Both the position numbers and the translations under genes were made by a program. Positions 24,787 to 32,517 of a DNA stretch of 64,000 nt are shown here, piece after piece; position 1 is the first letter of the stretch; each line of letters opens with the position of its first letter. The notes under the pieces were generated by a model. That model was not told the origin of the DNA and did not search any database. It saw only the letters and a program-made list of their open reading frames with translations. The DNA is taken from assembly GCF_013349995.1 (NCBI RefSeq), contig NZ_JABVXF010000018.1:29071-93070 (forward strand), written 5' to 3'. This stretch comes from Pseudoalteromonas sp. 0303. GTDB taxonomy: Bacteria > Pseudomonadota > Gammaproteobacteria > Enterobacterales > Alteromonadaceae.

Positions 24787-25152
24787 TTAATTGATGAATA
24801 AGTAATAAAATCCAGCTGCTCCTACAGCAAACAAGAAACCTCTGCCAACCCAAACGAGCAAAACCACTAAACTAAACCCCAGCGTTTTAGCATCATTCTG
24901 TACTTCTTCAGGCATCGCACTAAAAGCATATAAAAAGAATGGAGGTAGAAACAATATAAATGAAATAGTTGCAACGTTTTTTCGGTATTCAGTTTGGTTA
25001 TCAAAAAACTGGCTAAGAAATTCCCATCCAAAAACTTCAAACAAATAAGCAGGAAGCCAGAAAACAATTGCCATCAATAAAACAAATAGAACCATTCTTC
25101 CTATGAATATTAAAACGTTATTCGTTTCCTCACCTTTAAAATTATTAACCAT
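24787..25152 (-). CDS. Three-TM hypothetical membrane protein
   Basis: 121 aa from ATG 25152. Three predicted transmembrane helices (about 15-37, 58-76 and 96-118). It is the last of a run of small, mostly membrane genes from 26900 that lack the shared leader. Unrecognised. Confidence 0.6.
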   Translation of the reverse strand: MVNNFKGEETNNVLIFIGRMVLFVLLMAIVFWLPAYLFEVFGWEFLSQFFDNQTEYRKNVATISFILFLPPFFLYAFSAMPEEVQNDAKTLGFSLVVLLVWVGRGFLFAVGAAGFYYLFIN

Positions 25153-25183
25153 AATTTTCTCTATAATTCTAGTTTTCGAATAT

Positions 25184-25405
25184 TTAAATGTGAGCCAAAA
25201 GGCACTCACATTCTGGATATTTTATTGCCAACTCCTTTATCCTATCCATCGCCATATCTACCAAAAAGGTGTTATTAATATCTTCAGGTAAATTGTGAAG
25301 TGCTTCTGCAATTTCCTTTGCCATTTGCTGACCGTCATTATTACGGCCAGCCAAAGCACTCCTTATAAGGCAAAAACCCTGATTAGATAGTGCTATCACT
25401 TGCAT
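25184..25405 (-). CDS. Hypothetical small protein
   Basis: 73 aa from ATG 25405 after AGGTGTAAAAGA. Helical with a C-terminal YPECECLLAHI. Unrecognised. Confidence 0.55.
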   Translation of the reverse strand: MQVIALSNQGFCLIRSALAGRNNDGQQMAKEIAEALHNLPEDINNTFLVDMAMDRIKELAIKYPECECLLAHI

Positions 25406-25519
25406 TCTTTTACACCTATTCCAACTTAAAATAAGATGATTTTGGCGCGCCTGCGAAGACAAAATTTAGCGCCAAAACCAAATATAATTAAATCACTTTG
25501 TTTATTGTGAATTGATAAT

Positions 25520-25945
25520 TTAAGAACAAGTTAAGTTATTTAACTTCCATGTGGGTTCACTATCTCCTGCAAATTCCATCGTGATATATTCCATTTCACA
25601 AACAAGATTCACCACCCTAGCTTTCACAATTGCTTTATCATCTGATGGATAGTTAATTGACTGAACTCGCGTATAAAATTGACCTAATAAAGCTCTGCTT
25701 AATTTTCCCAAATCAGAGCCTTGAGCCTTAAGGTCAACTTCAAATTGAGAAACTGGAATTTCTACCCCAATTACCTGTTCTATAAACTTGCTCTGCTCTT
25801 TATTAGTTTCTTCTGAGGGCATAACAAATGCCATTTCCCTCAATGTTTTTGATGTTTTACTAGCCAGTTCCCGATCAAAAGTTTCCTCTTTAGTGCAACC
25901 AGCTATAGCTAATGCTATCAAAGTAGTAAAAACTAATTTTTTCAT
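25520..25945 (-). CDS. Putative lipoprotein
   Basis: 141 aa. A lipoprotein signal peptide (MKKLVFTTLIALAIAGC) with lipobox AIAGC gives a predicted mature Cys17. The remaining periplasmic domain is not recognised. It could be an entry-exclusion or envelope protein, since plasmids often encode small lipoproteins; that is a guess. Confidence 0.75.
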   Translation of the reverse strand: MKKLVFTTLIALAIAGCTKEETFDRELASKTSKTLREMAFVMPSEETNKEQSKFIEQVIGVEIPVSQFEVDLKAQGSDLGKLSRALLGQFYTRVQSINYPSDDKAIVKARVVNLVCEMEYITMEFAGDSEPTWKLNNLTCS

Positions 25946-25971
25946 TGGTTTGTGTTCCTAACGCGCTACGC

Positions 25972-26181
25972 TTATTTGCTGCCGCTGATTTTCAAACAAG
26001 TTTTCAATAAACGGCCAGCCGACATTTCAGGTTCGTATAATCGTTTGATTTCATCATCTGTTGCTTTACGAATTTCCAGTATGTGTGGAAAAGAAGAAAA
26101 ACGTTCTATAATCAGTTCATCATCACCTTTTGGATCTAAAATTACTTGTTCTGAACCTTCTGTTTTTATGTAAATTGCCAT
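25972..26181 (-). CDS. Hypothetical small protein
   Basis: 69 aa, beginning with an alternating strand pattern (MAIYIKTEGSEQVILDPKGD) and ending in basic helices. Unrecognised; in a run of small same-strand genes. Confidence 0.55.
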   Translation of the reverse strand: MAIYIKTEGSEQVILDPKGDDELIIERFSSFPHILEIRKATDDEIKRLYEPEMSAGRLLKTCLKISGSK

Positions 26182-26199
26182 AATTTATTTTTCCAAGCA

Positions 26200-26394
26200 T
26201 TAACAATTTATAGTAACTGCTCGGTAGAAGACAGGTGTTCCCCTTAACATTTTCAATGTTTTTCTCATCAATATACTAGTAATTTCAACATCAAAATGCC
26301 CAGAGTACGTCTTACCAAACCTACGACCTTTTACTGGTATTTCTTTAACTAGAAAAAGCAACTTATGATCATGACTTAATCCTGTGCATTCCAT
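26200..26394 (-). CDS. Hypothetical small protein
   Basis: 64 aa, basic and beta-rich (GKTYSGHFDVEITSILMRKT). Shine-Dalgarno GGAGCG before ATG 26394. Unrecognised. Confidence 0.5.
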   Translation of the reverse strand: MECTGLSHDHKLLFLVKEIPVKGRRFGKTYSGHFDVEITSILMRKTLKMLRGTPVFYRAVTINC

Positions 26395-26448
26395 TTTTCG
26401 CTCCTACGTTCCAATATCTTTATTTTTAAGTGAAATTGCTTTACCTAA

Positions 26449-26685
26449 CTAAGATTTCTTAGTTGGCTGCGGTTGATATCTGTTAATTCGTTTAACCCTA
26501 ATTAATAACTCAATGTATATACTGACGAAAAGTGAGACTAAACCCAAAACAATTACTGCTATAGAAAACCAAACTAGGGCCGTATTTTCGATTAACAAAG
26601 AGACTAATAAAATAAGAACAGCAATACTTAGAAATAGCCACTGGCTTCTTACATATCCCTTTGAATTTTTTGCGCCATTTTTCAT
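26449..26685 (-). CDS. Two-TM small membrane protein
   Basis: 78 aa from ATG 26685 with GGTGGGAG upstream. Two hydrophobic helices (about 13-35 and 38-60) and a basic tail, reading KRINRYQPQPTKKS. Directly follows another membrane gene. Unrecognised. Confidence 0.55.
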   Translation of the reverse strand: MKNGAKNSKGYVRSQWLFLSIAVLILLVSLLIENTALVWFSIAVIVLGLVSLFVSIYIELLIRVKRINRYQPQPTKKS

Positions 26686-26699
26686 CTTAACTCCCACCA

Positions 26700-26900
26700 T
26701 TAATTTTCAACTTTTGATGAAATAAACAATGAAACAGCTGACGCAATCAAACCAAAAATTAAAAACATTAAATATTTTGACTCTTCCATTTCTTGGCTTC
26801 CAAGACTTAGAAAAAGGCCTAGACCACTAATAACAGTAAGCAAGCCGCTACTAATAAACATTGCGATTAGGCCAGCTTTTTGAATTTTATTAAATTTCAT
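26700..26900 (-). CDS. Two-TM small membrane protein
   Basis: 66 aa. Two hydrophobic segments (about 8-32 and 43-60). It ends 14 bp before the next membrane gene starts. Unrecognised. Confidence 0.55.
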   Translation of the reverse strand: MKFNKIQKAGLIAMFISSGLLTVISGLGLFLSLGSQEMEESKYLMFLIFGLIASAVSLFISSKVEN

Positions 26901-26962
26901 TTTACAAACTTCCTAATAACCTTTTACCGCTGATAAATCGCAGCTAACTCAGCCTCTTACAT

Positions 26963-27397
26963 TTAAGGTTGCTTAGTTCCGGCAATTTCTAACGCTGCTT
27001 TATCGAACGTGTATATAGTCGATACTTTATCTTTATATAACTGACCATGCCTTTTAGCTTTGTTAACTATTAACGCATCCGGAAAGTCTGCTTGCTTAAT
27101 CTTGCCACCTGATTTTATAGGTTTAGCATTGGTAAAATCTTTTAAAGCACCCCATACCGCCTGACCATCTTCAAACGTCAAATTTGGCTCAGCAAAAAGC
27201 GCATGAACCACATCAATAATTTGTTCTTTGCTCAGGGTGTAACGCTTACCTTTTAGTGTCCAGATCGTTTCTGTTAATACAACGTCAGTTACCAGAACAG
27301 GTTGATTGCCTAAAATCAATTTAGCCGCTTTATTGGCTTGCTTTTCATCGTCTTGCAACAAGTAGCGAAGCAATACATTTGTGTCTATCGCTATCAT
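26963..27397 (-). CDS. vapC: PIN-domain toxin (VapC family)
   Basis: 144 aa. PIN-domain RNase with conserved acids: MIAIDTNVLLRYL (Asp5), a TETIW glutamate near 44, ADFPDALIV near 103-111, and YTFDKAAL near the C-terminus. VapC toxins cleave RNA and are neutralised by the co-encoded antitoxin. The ATG overlaps the antitoxin stop by 4 bp. It probably stabilises the plasmid by post-segregational killing. Confidence 0.9.
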   Translation of the reverse strand: MIAIDTNVLLRYLLQDDEKQANKAAKLILGNQPVLVTDVVLTETIWTLKGKRYTLSKEQIIDVVHALFAEPNLTFEDGQAVWGALKDFTNAKPIKSGGKIKQADFPDALIVNKAKRHGQLYKDKVSTIYTFDKAALEIAGTKQP

Positions 27398-27615
27398 TTA
27401 TCTAGCATACTCTCTAATGATTCTTGTTCGCTTACATCAGTATTAGCCGTTATTCCTTTAAGTAAGCCTTTTGCTGCGCCTGATTGTTTCTTAACAATTG
27501 AAATTACACCTTGTCTATCAACAAAGCTTTCAACATCATCACCCGCACTAATATGCGCTATTACACATTGGTCGATAGGCAGTGTGATTTGTCTTTTTGC
27601 ACTTACTTTAGCCAT
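27394..27615 (-). CDS. vapB: AbrB/SpoVT-type antitoxin (VapB family)
   Basis: 73 aa. The N-terminal swapped-hairpin AbrB fold is visible (AKVSAKRQITLPIDQC, then AGDDVESFVDRQGVISI). The C-terminal tail (ESLESMLDK) is the expected toxin-binding region. Promoter-region inverted repeats probably bind the VapBC complex. Confidence 0.88.
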   Translation of the reverse strand: MAKVSAKRQITLPIDQCVIAHISAGDDVESFVDRQGVISIVKKQSGAAKGLLKGITANTDVSEQESLESMLDK

Positions 27616-27623
27616 AGAATCCT

Positions 27624-27684
27624 CTTTACTTTTTTATCTCAAGTAAAGATTAACACGTCTTTACCATATTTCAACAGGTAAAGA
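27624..27684. promoter_or_regulatory. vapBC operator repeats
   Basis: CTTTACTT (27624-27631)/AAGTAAAG (27641-27648) and TCTTTACC (27659-27666)/GGTAAAGA (27677-27684) are two inverted repeats of one CTTTAC half-site just upstream of vapB. 27685-27870 shows no other clear element. Confidence 0.65.
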
Positions 27685-27877
27685 TTAAATGTTTTATATT
27701 TATTTTTTATATCCAAGGTGAGGAACGGATTTACATAGATTATTCAATGCATTAGATAGTAGGCTGGCTGTACTTCTACGCCCTGAATAGCCGGATCGCT
27801 AGAGCCTTGCTAAATCCACAACTCTTAAACAGTTATCTGGTTATATTGGAAAAGTGATGAAGTGATTATGCAAAAAA

Positions 27878-27898
27878 AGCCTCATAATCTGAGGCTTT
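27878..27898 (-). terminator. Terminator
   Basis: AAGCCTC/GAGGCTT stem with T-runs on both sides, after the stop of the 27905 gene. Confidence 0.85.
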
Positions 27899-27904
27899 TT
27901 ATTA

Positions 27905-28099
27905 TCACTTTTTAACGAAATAAAAATCTCTACAAGCTATCATTTCATGAATAACCACTACATTACCGTTCAGGTCTGTATAGTCAAATTGCATTTCATG
28001 GCAGTCGTAATTAATATTCTTTTTCAACGAATTACTGACAATTAAATCATTAAACTCTTCTTCACTAGCTGTTCTAAAAAACTTTAGATTTACACTCAT
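27905..28099 (-). CDS. Hypothetical small protein with shared leader
   Basis: 64 aa, acidic, with a central HEMQFDYTDLNGNVVVIHEM that looks like a beta hairpin. Unrecognised; monocistronic unit. Confidence 0.6.
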   Translation of the reverse strand: MSVNLKFFRTASEEEFNDLIVSNSLKKNINYDCHEMQFDYTDLNGNVVVIHEMIACRDFYFVKK

Positions 28100-28106
28100 A
28101 ATATTC

Positions 28107-28141
28107 CCTCTTTACGTGTTGAAGGCAGCCCGAAAGCGCCT
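28107..28141 (-). promoter_or_regulatory. Shared leader, copy 15
   Basis: Hairpin II AGGCGCTTTCGGGCTGCCT: the loop-closing A becomes G, which keeps a U-G pair. No GGCC hairpin I. Confidence 0.82.
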
Positions 28142-28238
28142 GTTTTGTTTAAGCTAATTAAATCTAAACTTAGAACAAATAACAGCATTAATCAACACGC
28201 AAGACAATGTAGTAATTACCAGGTAGCAGGTATAAAAA

Positions 28239-28258
28239 AAGCTTCCCGAAGGAAGCTT
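28239..28258 (-). terminator. Terminator
   Basis: AAGCTTCC-TTCG-GGAAGCTT with a T-run; ends the 28267 gene. Confidence 0.88.
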
Positions 28259-28266
28259 GTTTATTA

Positions 28267-29013
28267 CTATGCGGTTTCTCCTAACAAATCAAATTGCTCT
28301 ACCGGCATGGCCGTAGGCTTTTCCTTTTCGTCCGGAACAAGCAAATCAGCACATTCTTTTATCGCGTAATGCAATTTAAGTTTTTGCTCCCACGCTCCCA
28401 TGTAATACGCAGGCGTTCTGAACACCTTAGTAATATTCATCGTGAGTGTGTTACCGATACATATTTCAGCTGGAATATGCAAAAGCGTAAACTGAACATA
28501 AGCCATCATTGCAGCTACGGGATCAAGGTCAATCGCCTGCACCCAAAGGCGCTGTTGATAGTTAATCCCTCTTTCACGTAACGCTTGCGCGTATGCTATC
28601 ACCATACCACCTGATCCCACGGCAGGCTCATGAAGCGTTATGACTGGTTTGTCTTCTATATCCGACACATTTAACTGTGCCATCAACAGGGACAACTCAT
28701 AAGGGGTGAAAAACTGGCCGATCTGCGAACTGCCAAGTTCCAACTCCATAAACAATGAGCCAAGAAAGTCACAGGGCCTTTCTTCCAACCCCATGACGAC
28801 ATAACCCATCAGTTGCGCCATACGCTTCATATCTTCTTTATCGTACCGCTTAGCAATGCGTAAATAGTCTTCTTCAACCTCTTGGCTGTAAGCAACGGCA
28901 TTGTGTAGCGCATACGCCTGACAAGTGATCACATCCCTAAATACTTCGTAGCGATGGTGATAACGTGCGGTTTCTTTGAATAGCTTGATAAAGGCCTGTT
29001 TATTTGCAGACAT
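28267..29013 (-). CDS. N-6 DNA methylase-like protein lacking motif IV
   Basis: 248 aa resembling the core of HsdM-type N6-adenine methyltransferases: IGQFFTPYELSLLM and the SAM-binding LHEPAVGSGGMVIAYA (about 128-143) are clear. The catalytic NPPY/NPPF tetrapeptide expected about 60-80 residues later is absent; the region reads GNTLTMNITKVFRTP. It may bind SAM without methylating, or be a truncated methylase. No HsdS or HsdR gene is nearby. A palindrome site lies directly upstream of the leader. Confidence 0.78.
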   Translation of the reverse strand: MSANKQAFIKLFKETARYHHRYEVFRDVITCQAYALHNAVAYSQEVEEDYLRIAKRYDKEDMKRMAQLMGYVVMGLEERPCDFLGSLFMELELGSSQIGQFFTPYELSLLMAQLNVSDIEDKPVITLHEPAVGSGGMVIAYAQALRERGINYQQRLWVQAIDLDPVAAMMAYVQFTLLHIPAEICIGNTLTMNITKVFRTPAYYMGAWEQKLKLHYAIKECADLLVPDEKEKPTAMPVEQFDLLGETA

Positions 29014-29019
29014 ATTTTT

Positions 29020-29054
29020 CCTCTTTACGTATTGAAGGCAGCTCGAAAGCGCCC
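29020..29054 (-). promoter_or_regulatory. Shared leader, copy 16
   Basis: Hairpin II GGGCGCTTTCGAGCTGCCT (29036-29054). In place of hairpin I there is the palindrome at 29060-29077, six bp away. Confidence 0.85.
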
Positions 29055-29059
29055 ATTAA

Positions 29060-29077
29060 AATTAGGCATGCCTAATT
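29060..29077. promoter_or_regulatory. 18-bp palindrome, site 4
   Basis: AATTAGGCATGCCTAATT at the place normally occupied by hairpin I of the leader, joining two dispersed control elements at one gene. Confidence 0.8.
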
Positions 29078-29097
29078 TGGCATACCTGGTAAACGGG

Positions 29098-29292
29098 TTA
29101 TATAGGTTGATATTCGTCTTTTAATGGACTCTGAGGCTCTTCGTAATCCTCACTCATAGTATGCAAGTACGTACCATTAAGATTTACACAGCAGACTTTA
29201 GTACCGTTTTCAAGTTGGTACACTGGTCTACCCCAATAGTCCTCATAAAGAAATGTCGCTGTTTGCCCGTTCTTTAACGTTAAATTATTCAT
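29098..29292 (-). CDS. Hypothetical small protein with shared leader
   Basis: 64 aa, beta-rich (NGQTATFLYEDYWGRPVYQL), resembling a small SH3-like barrel. Unrecognised. Confidence 0.6.
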   Translation of the reverse strand: MNNLTLKNGQTATFLYEDYWGRPVYQLENGTKVCCVNLNGTYLHTMSEDYEEPQSPLKDEYQPI

Positions 29293-29299
29293 GATAGTT

Positions 29300-29356
29300 C
29301 CTCTTTACGTGTTGAAGGCAGCTCGAAAGCGCCTGTTTTGTTTGTGGCCTATGGCC
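29300..29356 (-). promoter_or_regulatory. Shared leader, copy 17
   Basis: Hairpin I GGCC-ATA-GGCC, canonical hairpin II; promoter TGATATATTGGAG upstream, right after the terminator T-run. Confidence 0.9.
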
Positions 29357-29396
29357 GATATAGAAACTCCAATATATCATGTACCAGGTATAAAAA

Positions 29397-29414
29397 AAGC
29401 CTCTAACGAGGCTT
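29397..29414 (-). terminator. Terminator
   Basis: AAGCCTC-GTTA-GAGGCTT stem, T-run on the minus strand; ends the 29432-30189 unit. Confidence 0.85.
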
Positions 29415-29431
29415 TGGCGGGAACATACTAC

Positions 29432-29758
29432 TCAAACATAGTAATTAATAAGGTGTTCACTGACATACCCCACAGCCACCCCCGCAGCTGCAAAATAAAA
29501 CACTTTAACTCTGAGCTTAACTTTAGGTCGCTCATCGACATAAACACCAACACACCCAAACATCATGCCAACGGATAAAGCCCCTGCACCAACAATGAAA
29601 CAAATGATACGGTAATCTTCGATTAAGGTGAATTTAGTGCCTTCCGGCGCAAAAAGGAAAAGTGAAACTAAACAGGAACCAATAACAATGAAAATCAGTG
29701 ACAGACTGAAATAGCCATTATCAAAAATTTCCGTCAACTTTCTCATCGATATATACAT
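29432..29758 (-). CDS. Three-TM hypothetical membrane protein
   Basis: 108 aa, ATG 29758 after GGGGGAG. Hydrophobic helices at about 17-37, 50-73 and 86-105. It directly follows the 29767 gene. Unrecognised. Confidence 0.6.
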   Translation of the reverse strand: MYISMRKLTEIFDNGYFSLSLIFIVIGSCLVSLFLFAPEGTKFTLIEDYRIICFIVGAGALSVGMMFGCVGVYVDERPKVKLRVKVFYFAAAGVAVGYVSEHLINYYV

Positions 29759-29766
29759 AGCTCCCC

Positions 29767-30189
29767 CTAATACATATTCCAGAACAGATCACCGGAACGC
29801 ATTTTATCTGAGGCCTTCGGAGTGAATTCATCAGCAAGCACAGATACCATATCTTCATCCACATATAACGCTTTCAGATCATTGTGAACCATCACTTCAG
29901 CGAATGTTTTAAAGTCTGGATGTAAACCGGCACGTTCCCCCCAGGACACGACTGAACGACTGAAATACACCCATAAAATACTTCTATAGGCCTGCCCTTT
30001 CTCAAGGGCTGTATTAGCCTCAAATAATCGTGTATACGCCTCCTGCTTTGCTTTTGTTCTAGCCTTGTAGGAAGTCAGTATTGGGCCATGTTTTTTCTTC
30101 GCAAGAATGAGCCCACTGCAAATTTCGCCATGATCACTTAAAGGACCATAAAACTCACTACCACATTCATTGCACAACTCACCGGTCAT
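29767..30189 (-). CDS. Hypothetical protein with N-terminal zinc-finger-like motif
   Basis: 140 aa. CNECGSEF (residues 6-13), then H20 and C24 could form a zinc site. A basic helical centre and an acidic C-terminus follow. The start codon lacks a good ribosome site. Unrecognised; no shared leader. Confidence 0.55.
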   Translation of the reverse strand: MTGELCNECGSEFYGPLSDHGEICSGLILAKKKHGPILTSYKARTKAKQEAYTRLFEANTALEKGQAYRSILWVYFSRSVVSWGERAGLHPDFKTFAEVMVHNDLKALYVDEDMVSVLADEFTPKASDKMRSGDLFWNMY

Positions 30190-30295
30190 TGTGTTTTACC
30201 GAAGCGATTTAACATAGCCTGACGATATCAAACTTAGCTCTAGTGACAGGGGATAAAACTACCCTCAATGAAAAGGGGTTTTTCAAAAAACAAAA

Positions 30296-30315
30296 AAGCT
30301 TCCCGTAGGAAGCTT
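30296..30315 (-). terminator. Terminator
   Basis: AAGCTTCC-TACG-GGAAGCTT stem with a T-run; ends the 30320 gene. Confidence 0.85.
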
Positions 30316-30319
30316 TTAT

Positions 30320-30592
30320 TCAGCCATGATGTACCCGCTCAGAGCGTTCAGCCAACCCCCACTTACCGCATCGAATACACTCTCCTGATGCATAGTTACA
30401 ATCATTTTGAAAACCAAGCAAGGGCTCGAAGTCGTGTTCACCTCGATTACACTTCTTTTCACCGACACGTTTCTTATGCCAATTAATTAGCCTAAATACG
30501 ATCAACGCAACAGAACAAAACACCATCACACCAATTGCAACCAAAAGAAGCTCAGGAACCATTTCTAAATACTCAAAAGTAACATCTAACAT
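30320..30592 (-). CDS. Membrane-anchored protein with cysteine motif
   Basis: 90 aa. One N-terminal transmembrane helix (about 13-37) is followed by a cytoplasmic domain with C48, C65 and CIRCG (72-76), plus histidine in GEHDF. The pattern resembles small phage/plasmid zinc-binding proteins such as DUF1660; this is a weak resemblance. Controlled by the shared leader. Confidence 0.6.
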   Translation of the reverse strand: MLDVTFEYLEMVPELLLVAIGVMVFCSVALIVFRLINWHKKRVGEKKCNRGEHDFEPLLGFQNDCNYASGECIRCGKWGLAERSERVHHG

Positions 30593-30599
30593 ACATTTT

Positions 30600-30633
30600 C
30601 CTCTTTACGTTTAGGGGGCAGCTATAAGCGCCC
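30600..30633 (-). promoter_or_regulatory. Shared leader, copy 18
   Basis: Hairpin II GGGCGCTTATAGCTGCCC has a three-base loop but keeps GCT/AGC, the bulged T and the outer GGGC/GCCC stem. Hairpin I is degenerate (one GGCC only). Confidence 0.82.
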
Positions 30634-30709
30634 AGTTTTATTTATCTATGGCCGAATACTCAACCAACTGCCCTTACTATATTATCACAAAACTTTTCAC
30701 TCGATCTGG

Positions 30710-30729
30710 CATAGACATATTTTTCTATG
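30710..30729. promoter_or_regulatory. CATAG-CTATG operator, locus 3
   Basis: CATAGACATATTTTTCTATG, 77-96 bp upstream of leader copy 18. The rest of the 30634-30928 gap shows no gene; it separates the leader cassettes from the plus-strand integrase unit. Confidence 0.5.
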
Positions 30730-30928
30730 CTTATTTATTTAAGATGCAATGTCACAGTTATTTATATTTTGTGATCTCCCCCTCTTCCCCTTATATTTGC
30801 TGGCTTTCAGGTATTTTTATTAGTTCCAGAACACATTTTTACCAACTCACGATGTCACATTAAGCTTGTTAACCTAGTTTTACGGACAGATAATGGTTTT
30901 ATTGCCCATTTTGCCAGGTTTATAAACA

Positions 30929-31735
30929 ATGCACTCAAAACACCTTGTTAGCGCATCCCCTAGCCTTCAAATTGCCGCTGACGGCCCCATTGTGGACATC
31001 AATTGGCATTACCTAATGAAAACCCGCGCTGAAGTGATCCAAGCGAACGATTCAATGCCTGCTTATTTGCTGATGCCTGAAATCACCGGCTTGATTGATA
31101 GTGAACTTAACGCGAATCGGCGCATGGCCTTTGAAATGATGTGGATGTTAGGGTGTCGGGTCAGTGAACTCTTATTACTCACCCCCAGGCATTTTGTGTT
31201 TAACGGACAGAGTAGCTATGTGAATATGCCAACGCTCAAACGCAGAACACCGGACCAAACCAAAAGGCGACGAAAGCGCCTAAACGATTTGGATACGCTG
31301 GGTAATTTGCCACTACGCCAGATCCCCATCACTGACGTTCAATTTGTGGCACGGCTTCAGTCCTACATGGTGACAGAACGTTTACCGGATAACCGGCGAT
31401 TTTTTGGGATCACTAGACGGACAATCAATCGCTGGGTCGATGAAGCGGTATCGAACTACGAAGCGCAATATGGACCTTTTCAAGTTCACCTAAGCCCTCA
31501 CGTTTTCAGGCACAGTTACGCTGTGAATGCCGTACTGCACTTCACACCGCTCAAAATATTGCAGGGATGGTTAGGCCATGCTTCACAGGCCAACACAGAA
31601 ATATACACGAAGGTACTGTTTTCTGATTCGTTCGAGTTCGCCAAACGCATTGCATGGAGGCCAGTAATACAAGCGATAGATAAAACCCGTATAAAGCAAC
31701 CAGAGCTTTTCTACACTGATATTTCAGACAGTTGA
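30929..31735 (+). CDS. Tyrosine recombinase/integrase
   Basis: 268 aa. The catalytic residues are visible: Arg in MLGCRVSELLLL, HVFRHSYAVN (His-x-x-Arg), GWLGHAS and the nucleophile Tyr in NTEIYTKVL. The N-terminal SAM-like region is short. It could integrate or resolve the plasmid, or mark the edge of an acquired island, since downstream genes (31.7-36 kb) lack the shared leader. It overlaps the possible TTG start of the next gene. Confidence 0.88.
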   Translation: MHSKHLVSASPSLQIAADGPIVDINWHYLMKTRAEVIQANDSMPAYLLMPEITGLIDSELNANRRMAFEMMWMLGCRVSELLLLTPRHFVFNGQSSYVNMPTLKRRTPDQTKRRRKRLNDLDTLGNLPLRQIPITDVQFVARLQSYMVTERLPDNRRFFGITRRTINRWVDEAVSNYEAQYGPFQVHLSPHVFRHSYAVNAVLHFTPLKILQGWLGHASQANTEIYTKVLFSDSFEFAKRIAWRPVIQAIDKTRIKQPELFYTDISDS

Positions 31736-31770
31736 TATCATCGAAATACATTGAATTAAAGAGTCTTAAC

Positions 31771-32517
31771 ATGAACATCGATCCTAAATCTAACATATGC
31801 GGCCATCCGGCTACCATCACTAGAGATGCGCTGCGTAGAATGGCACAAGTCACTGTCACACCCGCACAATTTAAAAAAATGCTCCAATACAATAAAAGAT
31901 TAAGAATGGCGATATCGAAGCCTGAATTATTTTTATCAGAGTTGGCTAAAGCCGGATATCTTGAAGCTAACCAGGAAAAAAACGGGGAAGTATGTTACGA
32001 ACTCAATACCAACGGCTATCAACTTGCCAATGCTTCAGCGCTGAAGCGCTTTACCCGCAAGCAGGCAAACAAAGAATTCAACTCATTAATAGAACGTGCA
32101 TTGAGTATTGAAGAAAGTGGATATTATTTAGACCGAGTTTCAAGAATAACCGTCTTTGGCAGCTTCATTACAGACAGTGAAACCGTGGGCGATATTGACA
32201 TTTGCGTCGAATTTGAAAGAAAGACTGAACTTCTAAATGGCGAAAATTACCATCAAGTCCAAAAGGCTCTAGTAGAAATAGACGAAAAACTTGGGCAAGG
32301 CTTTAGGCCCCAAACATTTTCTGAAACCATTTCCTACTCTGTAACCAAAGCGAAAAAATTTTTAAAAAACAGACGCCCGATTCTCAGTTTTCACTATATA
32401 GGCGAAATTGAAGAATCAGACTATCCGCGCAAAGTATTGTATGAAAAGCAGGATGACACAATTACTTATTACGACCCTCTTACCGGCAAAAAGGTACTTG
32501 AAAAAAAGGGTATTTAG
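31771..32517 (+). CDS. Nucleotidyltransferase (MNT-like) protein
   Basis: 248 aa from ATG 31771 (AAAGAG upstream); a TTG at 31732 overlaps the integrase stop. The nucleotidyltransferase signature VFGSFITDSETVGDIDICVE (Gly-Ser, then Asp-x-Asp) lies in the middle. The N-terminal 90 residues look like a winged helix. Such proteins occur in MNT/HEPN toxin-antitoxin and defence contexts, but no HEPN partner is seen. Its end overlaps the convergent gene by 4 bp. Confidence 0.75.
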   Translation: MNIDPKSNICGHPATITRDALRRMAQVTVTPAQFKKMLQYNKRLRMAISKPELFLSELAKAGYLEANQEKNGEVCYELNTNGYQLANASALKRFTRKQANKEFNSLIERALSIEESGYYLDRVSRITVFGSFITDSETVGDIDICVEFERKTELLNGENYHQVQKALVEIDEKLGQGFRPQTFSETISYSVTKAKKFLKNRRPILSFHYIGEIEESDYPRKVLYEKQDDTITYYDPLTGKKVLEKKGI

